The notes beneath the pieces were generated by a model. That model did no database searches. It had not been told where the DNA came from and worked only from the letters and a program-made list of their open reading frames with translations. Source: Mya arenaria (taxonomy: Eukaryota; Mollusca; Bivalvia; Myida; Myidae). From it: a stretch of 64,000 nt of DNA. Positions 22,101 to 32,107 of the stretch are shown piece by piece. A program made the position numbers and the translations under genes. The stretch spans positions 29,265,262 through 29,329,261 of the forward strand of contig NC_069138.1 in NCBI RefSeq assembly GCF_026914265.1. The letters run 5' to 3'. Each line of letters starts with the position of its first letter. Positions within the stretch are counted from its first letter, which is position 1.

Positions 22101-23209
22101 AAATGGTCATACTTCCAGTAAATCTGCATCAAACGTTGCTCTGACATATTTCTTAGCTCCGCAATATCGGGGATAACGAAGTCCTCTGGTGCTCTTGTGA
22201 CCGGGGGAATCTGTAAACCAACCAGAAAAGGCATTATAAAGTGACGCGAGCAGCTTCGCTGTAAATATTTTTTGCGTGATATTAATATCATGGTTAATAA
22301 TAGTCGCTTTTGTATCACTCGGCCAAGATTTTCGCATTCAAGGCCACTGTTACCTTACTATTTAATATGATAACATCAAAATAAATAAGGGTCAGTTACT
22401 GGTCACATCCAAATTCCTTATGTCCAGTTAAACGGTCATGTGTGCAACCATCGTCAAGTGTTTTTTTTATCAACCGGACAATACTTTTGCATTCAATGCC
22501 ACTGTGGTCTTTGACTTGATGACCTCAAAATGAATATGGGTCATCTACTAATCATGACAAAACTTTATTTCAAGTTTGAGAGCCATTGGTGCATGTAATG
22601 TTAAGCTATCACGCGGACAAGTTTTTCGTATTTTAAGTCGCTGTGACTTTGACCTCTGACCTTATAAATCGAAATCAATATAGTCATCTCCTGGTCAGGC
22701 TAAGTTTTTATGTCAAGATTAAGGAACCTAATTCTAGGTAATGGATATTAATCACTCAAACAAGTTTTTTGCATTAAAGATTACTGTGACCTTGACCTTT
22801 GACCAGATGACCTCAAAATAAATAGGGCTCATTCACTGGTCACGTCCAGCCTTCAAGTCAATTTTGAGGACCATATGTCGAGCCATTTTGTCGAGTTTTC
22901 AGAAGGAACAAGCGTTTTGCATTCAAGGTCACAGTAGCCTTCAAGTCATTTTTCCAGGACCTTTGGTCCAGGCATCGTCGACCGACGTGTTCAAATCAGT
23001 TTACATCATAATACTGCATTTATCTAACAGAGCAAGCTTAACATATTGAAACGATACCACGTACATTATAAAAATCGTCTTTATAAAATAAAATTTTAAC
23101 TTACGTCATTTCCAAATTGAAGCATTGGTCTTCTCTGAAAAATTCCCGATGAAAACATTTCTACGGAAATAATTAATACAATAACTATTGCAATTATCCA
23201 TGGCTTCAT
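15782..23209 (-). CDS. METTL24-like: METTL24/FkbM-type methyltransferase, copy B (intact)
   Basis: Exons in transcript order: 23105-23209, 22113-22210, 19983-20111, 18173-18247, 16465-16603 and 15782-16102, joined in consistent phases (0, 0-2, 2-2, 2-2, 2-0, 0) to give 288 residues. Residues 4-20 form a single hydrophobic anchor, so it is probably a type II membrane protein of the secretory pathway. CLVYSFG (about 105-111), CDVFCFDP (128-135), IWFYNWGLGG, VDAIRKEL and DIEGDEW (191-197) appear in the order of the METTL24/Methyltransf_22, FkbM-like proteins, which are presumed SAM-dependent methyltransferases; the substrate is unknown and some of these motifs differ from classical SAM sites. 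The start is supported by the matching ATG in copy A. A possible AATAAA overlaps the stop codon. The ortholog assignment is by family resemblance only. Confidence 0.88.
16190..16375. mobile_element. MITE family M3 remnant in intron 5, copy B
   Basis: Inverted counterpart of 9558-9715, recognisable by the block around GACTTAACTGTTATGAATC and the degraded end AAATGGCCCAGATT. It supports insertion before duplication. Confidence 0.5.
16465..16603 (-). CDS. METTL24-like: Copy B exon 5
   Basis: 139 nt between TTTTTCAG and GTAAAT, phase 2 to 0, encoding IWFYNWGLGGENT and GWQIKTVDAIRKELNHTN. Confidence 0.88.
16868..17230. other. Segment of about 360 bp in intron 4 present only in copy B
   Basis: Copy A runs directly from GGTCATCAGGGAATTGAAC to TGTCCAAATTGATGGT, whereas copy B has about 360 AT-rich bases between the matching flanks (ending near 16865 and resuming near 17230). 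I see no clear terminal repeats or coding capacity. It is either an insertion in B or a loss from A. Confidence 0.5.
17249..17464 (+). other. Antisense ORF in intron 4, copy B
   Basis: Plus strand, opposite to its host gene, 71 codons. It is the counterpart of the ORF at 8864-9049, with shared MS.TVSR, SLL.SYL, FFDII and QMY.E.DS. Beyond the copy-A stop the match continues to a shared TAG. In copy B the 360-bp segment at 16868-17230 sits just before its ATG. The family is not recognised. Confidence 0.35.
17693..18162. mobile_element. MITE family M2 in intron 4, copy B
   Basis: Inverted counterpart of 7652-8036. The end at 18137-18162 (CAACTGGTGTCTAGTAACTT) stops eight bases from the exon 4 donor, as in copy A. 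The other end at 17693-17715 reads AGGGGCAAGACACAAAATGG. Confidence 0.7.
18173..18247 (-). CDS. METTL24-like: Copy B exon 4
   Basis: 75 nt between TTTCCAG and GTAAGC, encoding INNQFDFDEDINRLFE, then CDVFCFDP. The glycine of the usual GC before DV is replaced by glutamate here (ECDV), but present in copy A. Confidence 0.88.
18580..18720 (+). mobile_element. tRNA-derived SINE in intron 3, copy B only
   Basis: Positions 18580-18652 look like a tRNA head, with A box TAGCTCAGTGAGTAAGA and B box GGTTCGAACCC, followed by an AT-rich body. The anticodon arm does not pair well, there is no tRNA-like 3' end and no isotype can be assigned, so a SINE head is more likely than a tRNA gene. Copy A has no counterpart in its intron 3. 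Confidence 0.65.
19983..20111 (-). CDS. METTL24-like: Copy B exon 3
   Basis: 129 nt between TTTTTCAG and GTGAGT, phase 2 to 2. It encodes FINRLQVLCKDVIRVG, ICIDEQ and CLVYSFG, and retains the seven bases missing in copy A. Confidence 0.88.
20280..20335 (+). repeat. Low-complexity GT/G tract
   Basis: TGTGTGTGTG followed by about ten G residues in intron 2 of copy B. Comparable GC-skewed simple tracts occur at 9200-9260 and 16690-16735. Confidence 0.7.
22113..22210 (-). CDS. METTL24-like: Copy B exon 2
   Basis: 98 nt between TTTACAG and GTATGA, phase 0 to 2. It encodes PPVTRAPEDFVIPDIAEL and then EQRLMQIYW. Confidence 0.88.
22330..22960 (-). repeat. GGTCA-rich tandem repeat in intron 1, copy B
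   Basis: Reverse-complement relative of 4289-4960: about four units of 135-145 bp carrying forms of GTGACCTTGACCT and GATGACCTCAAAAT. The opposing TTGACCT/AGGTCA half sites resemble nuclear-receptor half sites, but that may be incidental. Confidence 0.8.
23105..23209 (-). CDS. METTL24-like: Copy B exon 1: signal anchor
   Basis: 35 codons beginning MKPWIIAIVIVLIISVE and ending FGND before GTAAGT. The hydrophobic run at residues 4-16 is the membrane anchor. Confidence 0.85.
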
Positions 23210-24289
23210 ATTCACTCAACTCCACCAATATATTACGTTTCGACCAAATGTAAATTAGACCAAAACTTCATCCAGCCGACAAATCATAGACAATAATACG
23301 TGTTTGATATATCCAACGCGCATGCCTTTCCCGTGGTTGCACGAAATTCACAGTACCAACTACTAGTATCTGGACTATTGATATAAGAGAAAGGGACCCT
23401 TTTTGTATCTCTTCGAAATAAGAACTAAAATTCTCATCAGCATTTAATTTAATAAATGATACTTTTGTTTTGGAAACATCTTGTTTTTTAAAACAATTTA
23501 AAAGGACAAACATCTAAAGTTTATTTTTAAACATTTTAACAGAACTAGTTTTAGGATAATTGTGCATCAAACTAATTATCTGACTATAAAATATTTATAT
23601 ATATTACATGATAGTGTATCGTTTTCATATACAAACATGATACAAGCGAAAGTAATACGAATATCCCAACATAAATCGAAAAGTGTATCGCGATTGTAAT
23701 TGCTTCGTTATCGATTTACATATATTGTTTGAAGCGCACAGCTTTCGTGTTAACTAGGCATAGTGTACCTTTTATATACGCAAGGCTCAAATGAAAATGT
23801 TTCACTAAATCGTAAATGTAATGCTTGTGTTTGTTTTCATACACTATATGCCTTTTGAAGACTGAAACATTCATTCGCATTTTAATAACATGTAAGGATA
23901 TTATGGACGACAACAGGTGTAAAAACTAAAAAGATATAAGGGTGTTTAAAACATTGTTACATATTTGTATGTACCATAATTATATATCTAACAATTAATA
24001 CACATATATGTGTATGTCTCGCAATGTTGAAACAAGCTCGGTGTATTTGCTGTTTAATTACACTTAAATACTTAATATACTTCGGTATTGGGATAGTTTA
24101 TGATGTATTGTTAAATTTTGCTGAGCTCATTTTCATTTGCACCTTACGAAATAGCGAATACTTTTCGACTGCCTTTTTTCTATTTAAATAGCCGTAACTA
24201 CTATGCTCAAAATGAATCTATTTATAAATCATTAGGATCATAGACTAAGAAGTATTGTTGTTGTACAAATGTCACATATGATGTAATAG

Positions 24290-25345
24290 ATACAGTACGA
24301 GTGTTTCTTCAAAAGTGTCCTCTTAAAGAATCCGTTCCGCTAGGATGAACGCAAATTTTGTCCGAGGCGAAGCCGAGAATAAAATTGGCGTTCGTTCAAG
24401 CGAAACGGCTACTTACTTCTGTAAGGGGACACTTTTGAAGAAAAAACGAGTAACTGTATCCGAATTATACGACGATAAGTGTATTGCATGTATAAATAAG
24501 CAAACAATTGCATGAATAAATATAAAAATACAGATTGATAAAGATAAATAGATAAATACGAGCTATTTAAAAAAACTGTCTTCTTGTTGTAAGCGGACCG
24601 AGTGCGAGAATTTCGAATATTCCCACTTGCAGATACATTGTAATTAGAAAGGCCATGATAATAATCTTATGTTAATCTTTCTGAAAAGTATTTATATTTA
24701 TAAATGCATTTATTTGCTGACTCATATTTCTTGCATACCGGACGTGTGTTTCCGGTCATGTGACCGTTGCTGGAAAAACTCGTCTTATACCCCCATGTCA
24801 GATGAGTCACGCACAAAAACGCGCCACTTCTTATTTCTTTTATTGTATGGTTTATGAAAAGTATATTACGCAATTTCAATAAAGCGCAATCAAAAATATA
24901 AGTGTACAATACTTTTAATTAAAATTGAAAATAAATAATCGTAAAATCGCGATTTTTAAAAGGAACTATTTGACGTCGATATTGCTTTAAAATTACTGCG
25001 CTTCATGACGTCAGTACACAACGTCGCACGCGCTTTTTGGTGAAATGTACAAAAGTGCGTTTTCTACTTCAATTTTTCCACAAATTCATCATTTTAGGTA
25101 TGCAAGAAAAATTATCAATCATGTTTTTCCGATACGGATCAAAACATCCGACCCTCGGGTACGCTGCTTGACGGTAACTCGGCAAGCCTCGTTACTGGCT
25201 TACGCGCGTGCCTTCGGGTCGGATTTTTCGATCGTGTTTTAATATTCAATACACTTATCGTCGTATAAGTCAGATACAGTTTTTTCTTCAAAAGTGTCCT
25301 TCCAGACGTAAGAAACCGTTTCGCTCTGAATAAAAGTAACAATTA
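24290..25345. mobile_element. Non-autonomous DNA element with about 105-bp terminal inverted repeats
   Basis: Left arm 24388-24495 and right arm 25240-25345 are inverted repeats that share AGCGAAACGG, GACACTTTTGAAGAAAAAA and TATACGACGATAAGTGTATT. An extra partial arm at 24296-24345 forms a second, smaller inverted repeat with the left arm. The interior holds a TGACGTCA palindrome (25006-25013) and a GC-rich stem (25146-25164 against 25206-25224). No transposase ORF. Confidence 0.75.
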
Positions 25346-25552
25346 TGATATTGAAATCCGGATTTAAATCAGATCATTCTTTAATAATACTTTATATTTA
25401 ATAATATAAAACACGCAGAAAATAAAACCTAACGTAAACAATAAGATGGTGCCAGTGGATTAAAGCAGGAAACATTATAGTAAAACACAGATCTAGATGA
25501 TAATATGATTTAATTTTCTTAATTCTAGCAACAAGAAGCTTCCTTTACTTTA

Positions 25553-25790
25553 GGTTGTCCGGTGAGCGCAGTGGTAAGCGCACTCGCTTCTCACCAAGGC
25601 AACCCGGGTTCGATTGTCGGCCTGGGCGCATGTGAGTTTGATTAGTGGTCACCAAGCCGGGCAAGTGGGTTTTCTCCGGGTACATCGGTTTCCCCACAAC
25701 ACAAGACCACTCCTGCTCTTCATCCTGCCAACGAGTGTGACTTAGTTTAAGTTATCATAGCATTCTTCACAATCGTTGTAAAATATACCA
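25553..25790 (+). mobile_element. tRNA-derived SINE family S1, copy 1
   Basis: tRNA-like head with A box GGTGAGCGCAGTGGTAAGCG and B box GGGTTCGATTGT, then a core with CCAAGCCGGGCAAGTGGGTT and TCTCCGGGTACATCGGTTTC, then a T/A-rich tail (TCGTTGTAAAATA). The same layout occurs at 53422-53605. The core type is widespread in mollusc SINEs. Confidence 0.85.
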
Positions 25791-25849
25791 TTATCAAAGA
25801 AAGAAGCTTTTCGAAAGTGATATCACCTTATACATAGGTGAACATTCAA

Positions 25850-28300
25850 TATGAGAATGCAGATATGCTTTAGAAGACATGAACAATAACAGCCCTGGTT
25901 CAGATGGTTTTCTTAAGGAATTTTATAAAAGATTTTTAACATCATTCAGAAGACTTAAATTAACTCGATAAATTATTCCTTCCTTAAAGGTCATTTAACA
26001 CCGCTCCAAAAGATTTAGAAAATCTTTCGAACTGGAGAGAAATCAGCTGAATAAATATGGATAACAAAATAGCAACAAAACTAATATGAAAGAGTATAAA
26101 AAAAGTTTAACCTAAATCTAATTGATTCTGAGCAAACGTTTTTTAGCAAGGGTAGATACATTGGCGAAATGTTAAACAAATCATTAAGATCATGTAATAT
26201 CTTGAAGAAAATCATCTGCCATGGCTCTATTTTTTGCCGACTTTCAAAAAGGATTTGGCAGTTCTGATCACTCTTTCATATTCGATACTTTTAAACAACG
26301 TATAATTACAAACAAAATGGTCATGTGTCGGCAGCGATCACAAATTGAAAAGGTAGTTCGATGAGGTTGTCCCTTTTCTTCAATTATATTAACCCTTTGT
26401 TTACAAATACTGTCTAGCTATATTAAAGCTGCACTCTCACAGACTGAACGTTTTAACAATTTTTAATAAGAGTGCCGTAAGTAACGGTTTAATCCATAAA
26501 TCATTATTTTCGAACGGAAATATGAAAATCTACCATCTGATTATTTATCAGCAATCTTATATCATTGGTTTGCAGATATTTACGCCAAAATTTGCTCTTT
26601 CCAAGACAAAAAATAAAAAAGTTGCAAAAATGGTATATCAGTAAGAGAACAGCTTTAAGCAATACTCGGTCGATATTTAGGGTATTAAAGAATTACTTGA
26701 CGCTGATTATGCTAATTAGTTAAATGATGGCTCAGAAGAAATATTATTCGAATCCTTCTACAACAACAAACAATCGACAAAATTACCAACAAAAAGCTGG
26801 GCGAATTTCATTATACACATGATAAAATAGACATTTGTCGTTGATGAGTATAGCTGTTGTGAAAACTCATGCTTTACCAAAAATGATATACACATTCACA
26901 GTTTTATCGAATCTAAGCAAACAAAGAGATGAAGATATTAAAATAGCCAAAACAAAAATATAAACATATTGTACTGAACCGATGAAAACGGCGGACTGAA
27001 GCTTACAAATATCGTTGTTTTCCTTGTCTCTTTAAAAGCTGTTTTGATTTAAAGATATTTCAATAATAATGAAAAGAGTCAATGGAAAAACAAATCAAAA
27101 GATTAACTTATTTCTCATGGAAACAGTCTAATATTTGACAGTGAAATGGATAAGCGTATCATTGATTAAGTTTCAACAACGACTCATTTTTAAATGACAT
27201 TCTAATATCATAGAATTAAATACGACAAACATATGCCAAAAAATTATTTGCCAAAAAGTGAATATGAAATAACAAGAAAGTTCGTAATATATGTCTTTTA
27301 TTCTTCTATTTTTGATTTTAACATGCAATATACACATTATATAGTGAAATTTACACATACAAATGAATATCACTTATTTTCAGTTTTCTGACATAAGTTA
27401 CCTTCTAAACATGTTACAAACAGGCTAGTGGTGATTTTGCCAGTGAAAAATAGTTAAATTTGAGTAAATATTCTCTAGGGCTACATAAATCTAATAATAA
27501 AAGATAACGTGCAAAACCCCGACTTGAACAGATATGAGAATGATAAAAATCACGTAGTAATTGTTCTTACGTCTTAAATGAAATAAAAAAAACTTGAAAT
27601 GATTTCAAAATCTTCAGCCAACATGGGATCGACCTTGCACGAAAACAAAATTACAAGACAGATATGTGGCGGAATACAAGGCATTTCTATTTCGTTATAA
27701 TATGTTAGTAAATAATCAAGTAGCACCGTTGTTGACATTAAAAATAACTACTGGCAATTTTACCATCCACTGGAGTACCATAAACATATGTATCTAAACA
27801 ACCTAGAAAAGAAATATGCCTTTCATAACAAGATCCTTACATTACTTAAAATATATCACACATGGATTTCATTAAACACTAATTGCATACTGTTCTATGT
27901 TCTGTTATTGCAAATGCATGTGAAACCAGACTTTTACATTATTCTATACCGGACAAGCTGACCTCGTCAAAAGCAATGACATCCACTAGCGCGACAATGA
28001 TCTTTATCCGGGCCTTCTCAGATTTAGTACAATTCCAGAAAACGTGATTTGCTAAGCTGTCCGTAAACTAGTCCATAAAAGTGGTATGGTATGAAAAATG
28101 AGATAAAATACTTTAAACATTACGTCATGAAGAATTCTTATTTCATAAGATATCAAACTCTCATAGATCATCTCGGTTATAGCGAAGATGCAGTTTAATG
28201 AAGATCAAATAAGCCACACTGACACGAAATCATTTTAAGAAAAATGTACATTCAAAACAGTAAGACAATGTTCTATAATTAATATTACTTTAAACAACAT
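25850..28300 (+). mobile_element. LINE relic, L1/Tx1-like reverse transcriptase
   Basis: Broken translations follow the order of an L1/Tx1 RT: NNNSPGSDGFLKEFYKRFL (near 25878), a palm-like block with SEQTFFSKGRYIGEML (near 26125), a decayed segment corresponding to the YADD region (near 26690-26770), then ENGGLKLTNIVVF and SLKAV (near 26985-27050), and weak C-terminal similarity to about 28270. Many stops and frameshifts are present; the endonuclease half is missing. A MITE is nested at 26423-26657. Confidence 0.7.
26423..26657. mobile_element. MITE family M4, copy 1 (nested in LINE relic)
   Basis: The left end TTAAAGCTGCACTCTCACAG and the right end (reverse complement ending in GCTGTTCTCTTAC) form terminal inverted repeats. 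The interior matches 46789-47146. LINE-derived sequence resumes on both sides, so insertion followed LINE decay or arrival. Confidence 0.75.
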
Positions 28301-30185
28301 TAGCAACAGCTTCAGAAATAAAATGGACGAACAATCATATTTCGTTCCCTACCTCACACTGGTCTTTACAACCAACAGCGCACAGGTTAACCATGGTTTC
28401 CAAAGAAGTACCACTAAAGGTGTATTACTCATGGACACACAAAAGATGTATTACTAATGGACACTTTCATCGTGAAATATAATTTATTTGTTGTCAAACC
28501 AGTCACCTTCATTTACAATCAGGTCGATTTATGTTTCGCTCTTCTGCCTAAGGTGGAACCACAACCGGTCTTCAAAAACAAAAAGCATAATAATGTAGTT
28601 GATAATGTTAAGTTTTATCACGAAAGTACATAATTTCTACATTTATGCATTTTGTAATTGCCCATAAAAGTACTTTACAAACTCTGACCCCTGTTTCTAA
28701 ACCTTGGCAAGAGTGATACATTTTATAGAGAACTCACTTACTTAGGTATGACCCTGGTAACTTTGGTTACAATCCACTGGACAACATCACCCTTTAACTA
28801 CATTTTTTAACATCAGACATGAGTTATTAACAGTTAAATGGCAGTTCTGTGTTGTTATTTAAACTAGTCATTTAACTTAACCGATAAAGTGTATGGCCAA
28901 GTTCATTAATTATAACATTTTCGTTCCTGTGACCCGTCAAATTCTCTTCTATTTGTTCTACCTCTTGCTTATGCCAAATGAAATGTTTGGTTAGGGTAAC
29001 ATCCTTTTCAAAACCCTGTAGGGCAAGTAGATCTTTCCTTTTTAAATTCAGTAGTTTTTATATTAGAACGTTATTGTCATTGGATAATGGTGTTAAAGTA
29101 ATAGTCTGTATGTAGATTAAAACGTTTTAAACTACATTCTGTCTGAAAGTTTAAATTTGTGTTTTCATTGTGATTTGCAGAAAACAATGTAGTGATGTTT
29201 AGCTGACTTGCCTATGCTACTGGCAGTAGTGGTTTTGTGTCACTGATCCATTGTTTGGCCTTCACCCATGGTGATTTAAAGTTGGATTATGCTGAAGTAA
29301 CGCCAAACAGAAGTAAATTTACAGACAGCTGAACTCTTATATGAAAGGTAGTTAGACAGTAAAGCAGTAGTGAGGTAACACTTTATCTGATAATACCTCC
29401 TAGTTTTTGTCTCCGTATTCCTAGTTTTTCCTATTTTTTCCTGGTTTTCTGCTTGAGAATTCGTAGTGTTTTCCTAGTTTTTATTTCAGATTTATTGCTG
29501 GAGAGCCCGTGTAGACTTATACAGTAAGTGATAACTAACCGTATCAAATGAAGATTGATGTGAATTTTGGATGCCCGGTGAACATTTATTATTTTGGTAA
29601 TATTTAAAAGGGTTTGATGTTTTAGGAAATCACCGGCACAAATATCACATAAACATATTTTTTAGCCCTGAAAGATTGCAAAATACATCATTTTGCGTTC
29701 GATTTCAGTTGAAATAAATACAAATCACAAACAACAATTACTTAGTATATAATGTTATTTCGGTCATTGAATGTTTTAGGGCGATGTGATTTCGGTTATT
29801 TGCCGTTCTAGGGCGATTATCCCAATACGTATTGATAAATCTATTTCGATGCGTGTGTGGACTGTTCATGGTGTTTGTACGTTTTTGTTAGCTCACTTGA
29901 GCTGTTTAGTAAATTATCTAATTACAATCAATCGTTGTTCTTCAAATGTTGTGCAGAACCTAATGCACTTGCATTTTGTAAATTATTTATAGCTGTTCGC
30001 TTTAAGCTGCCCTAACTTCTTAAATTTCAGTATACCCCCGTTTTGTTTAAAAATTAATTTGTAAATTGTATGATAATATGAAATATATAATGTTGAAAAT
30101 GTATGTATAAACGTTCATCTCTTTAATTTTGAAGAAATATAATAATTTTATTATTTATCTATCTGTTTGATAGGATACTGTCCAT
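28301..30185. other. Intergenic, no gene seen
   Basis: AT-rich sequence without a convincing ORF, splice-bounded exon or recognised repeat, apart from a short run of CCTAGTTTTT-like units near 29395-29485. The ORF at 29786-29992 has no recognisable features. Confidence 0.5.
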
Positions 30186-30189
30186 CGGC

Positions 30190-30725
30190 AGTCGTCCGTC
30201 GTAAACATATTTCTTCAAACAACATCTCAAAACCACTAGGCTAAATAAGGGATTTTCCTTGGATGGTCCCTTTTCAGGTTCCTTAAAATAAAATTGTTTC
30301 CTGCAGAAACCTGGTTGCAATGGCAACCAAAAGGAAAAACAGGTAAAACACTTAGCCTCAGAAACCGCTGGCAAGATTTCAAAAAAATGTTCGTCATTTG
30401 GTCCTTAATCACATTCCTTCAAACCATGTTGGTTTATCTTAGACTTTGCCGACAGGGAGCGGGGCTAGTTTTCACGATATGACTATATGGAAAACTTTCA
30501 AAATGTTCTCCTAAAAAACCGTTGGGAAAATGTCAATATAATTTCATAGAAATATCACCAAGATGCCCCATTATCAAATTCCTTCGAGCCATGTTGGCTC
30601 GTAAAAAATGGTCGGCTGTGCCCTTTGACTATATGGAAAACTTCTTCTCGGAAACTGCAGTCGGTACTTCAATTTCACAGAAATGCTTAAAGGTGCACAG
30701 AAACTTTTTCCTTTATGACTACAAT
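30190..30725 (+). repeat. Diverged tandem repeat of about 170 bp
   Basis: About three units sharing AAACCACT/AAACCGCTGG-like, CATGTTGG and ACTATATGGAAAACTT blocks (30225-30300, 30355-30490, 30515-30650). This resembles the family of bivalve repeats built on a stretch of AAACC..TGGGCC. Not coding. Confidence 0.5.
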
Positions 30726-31770
30726 TAAACATAAAGGCACATAGAGGCTTCTTTGCTTACCCTAAACCATTTACTCAGGTGAGCATACAGGGCCAGCTTT
30801 TATTTCTTGTATTTAGCTCAGTGTCGTTCTAGCCCTTGTCCTGTGCATGTGTACAGGTTTCTATTTATACCCACGTCAAACAAGAACTTTGAACAGGTAT
30901 ATGAGAGTCACCCTCTGTTCGGTCGGTCGGTCGAGTGGAAACTTTGGACACTGAAGTTTTATGTTTAGGTCTGGACATAACATTTGGTTCGGGTTACCCG
31001 ACCTTACATAATAATAATTCACCGATCCTTCCGTTGTTATAGTCAGTTGGTTAAAAATATGAAAACAAATAAAACAATAGAATAGGGGGTATATCTGTTT
31101 TAACATCTAGTTAAAAAAGGTTTAAAAAGAGTGAGGTTGTGTACGCAAACTGGTTCAACCCCCATGTAAATTTATATTTTTACTGACCGTTCCAAGACGA
31201 TACCTAGCAATCCTTGAAAATCACAAGTTTGTATATAGTATATATGCGCTGTGTTGTTTGTGGAGTTTTGTGCTGTTGTTCCATGTTTCTTGTTTGTGAA
31301 TTTTTGTTTTTGTGTTATATGTCTTTGGCATTAAACGATTATTTAAACTTTTGGCTACTAGGCTTGTTTCTGTAGTTTATCATAGTAATATTTATGCTGA
31401 TAAGTACTGATATATTGATTACTTTACCGCCATAACCCAATGATTACAATAACGTTTTTACGTTTAATGAAAAATCATACCTACCCTACCTGTTTGTGAA
31501 CAAGATGTAACTCTCATCGCACAGCTATTTATTTTTTTACCTCATTGGTAATAAATTTTGCTTTCATATGTCCGATGCCAGTTAAACGGTGTATTACGAA
31601 ATAGATAATGTTAAAGAAATGCAGATTTTAAGCAAAACCAAACCTAGAGCCATTTCAAATGTGATTGCCCAGGATGGTAGCATCTTTGTCAATAATGCAA
31701 ATGGGGTTTAATATACAAAATTTTAAATATATATATGAATATCAATTAGTGTTGTTGGCCAACAGGCAAG
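30726..31770. other. Intergenic, no gene seen
   Basis: A GGTCGGTCGGTCG simple tract at 30917-30931; otherwise AT-rich sequence without supported features. It forms the 3' flank of the transporter gene. Confidence 0.45.
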
Positions 31771-31777
31771 CAGTACA

Positions 31778-31783
31778 TTTATT
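31778..31783 (-). terminator. Candidate polyadenylation signal of the SLC16-like gene
   Basis: AATAAA on the minus strand about 80 bases after the stop codon at 31863. It is the first such hexamer downstream. Position is plausible but no transcript evidence exists here. Confidence 0.45.
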
Positions 31784-31862
31784 TTATACAACCCAATAAT
31801 ATATATTTTCTATAAAAAAATATTATTAATATATATAGTTAGGTAACACTAAAAACTAAACA

Positions 31863-32107
31863 CTAAAGTGTCTCATGACTCTTTTCTCTCTTTTCCCCAT
31901 TATCGTTGTCGCTGCTCCCCTCCTCATCCTCATCCTCCTCCTCCTCCCCCTCCTCCTCCTCATCCGCCTTTTCCTGTCGCCGTCGGCGGCGATCTCTGAC
32001 AAATTTTACAACGTTCCCACACAGCAGCACGAAACCGCCGAAGAAGATACCGATTCCGCCGAAATAGAACGCCTCGTCATAAGTTCCAAAAACGTCCCGA
32101 AGTAAAC
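31863..32107 (-). CDS. SLC16-like: SLC16-like exon 7: TM12 and acidic tail
   Basis: 245 nt including TAG, after ATACAG. It encodes LLRDVFGTYDEAFYFGGI (the family's D..G.YD..FY motif), IFFGGFVLL (TM12), then VRDRRRRRQEKA and a run dominated by Glu and Asp, made of GAG/GAT codons on the minus strand. Confidence 0.9.

Larger units (their letters stand above)
14830..24232 (-). repeat. Inverted-duplication arm B
   Basis: Reverse-complement partner of 2880-10560, containing methyltransferase copy B. It is longer because of arm-specific material: part of D2 at its inner end, about 360 bp at 16868-17230 and a SINE at 18580. It lacks the copy-A insertions at 5214-5916 and 8289-8657. Confidence 0.8.
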
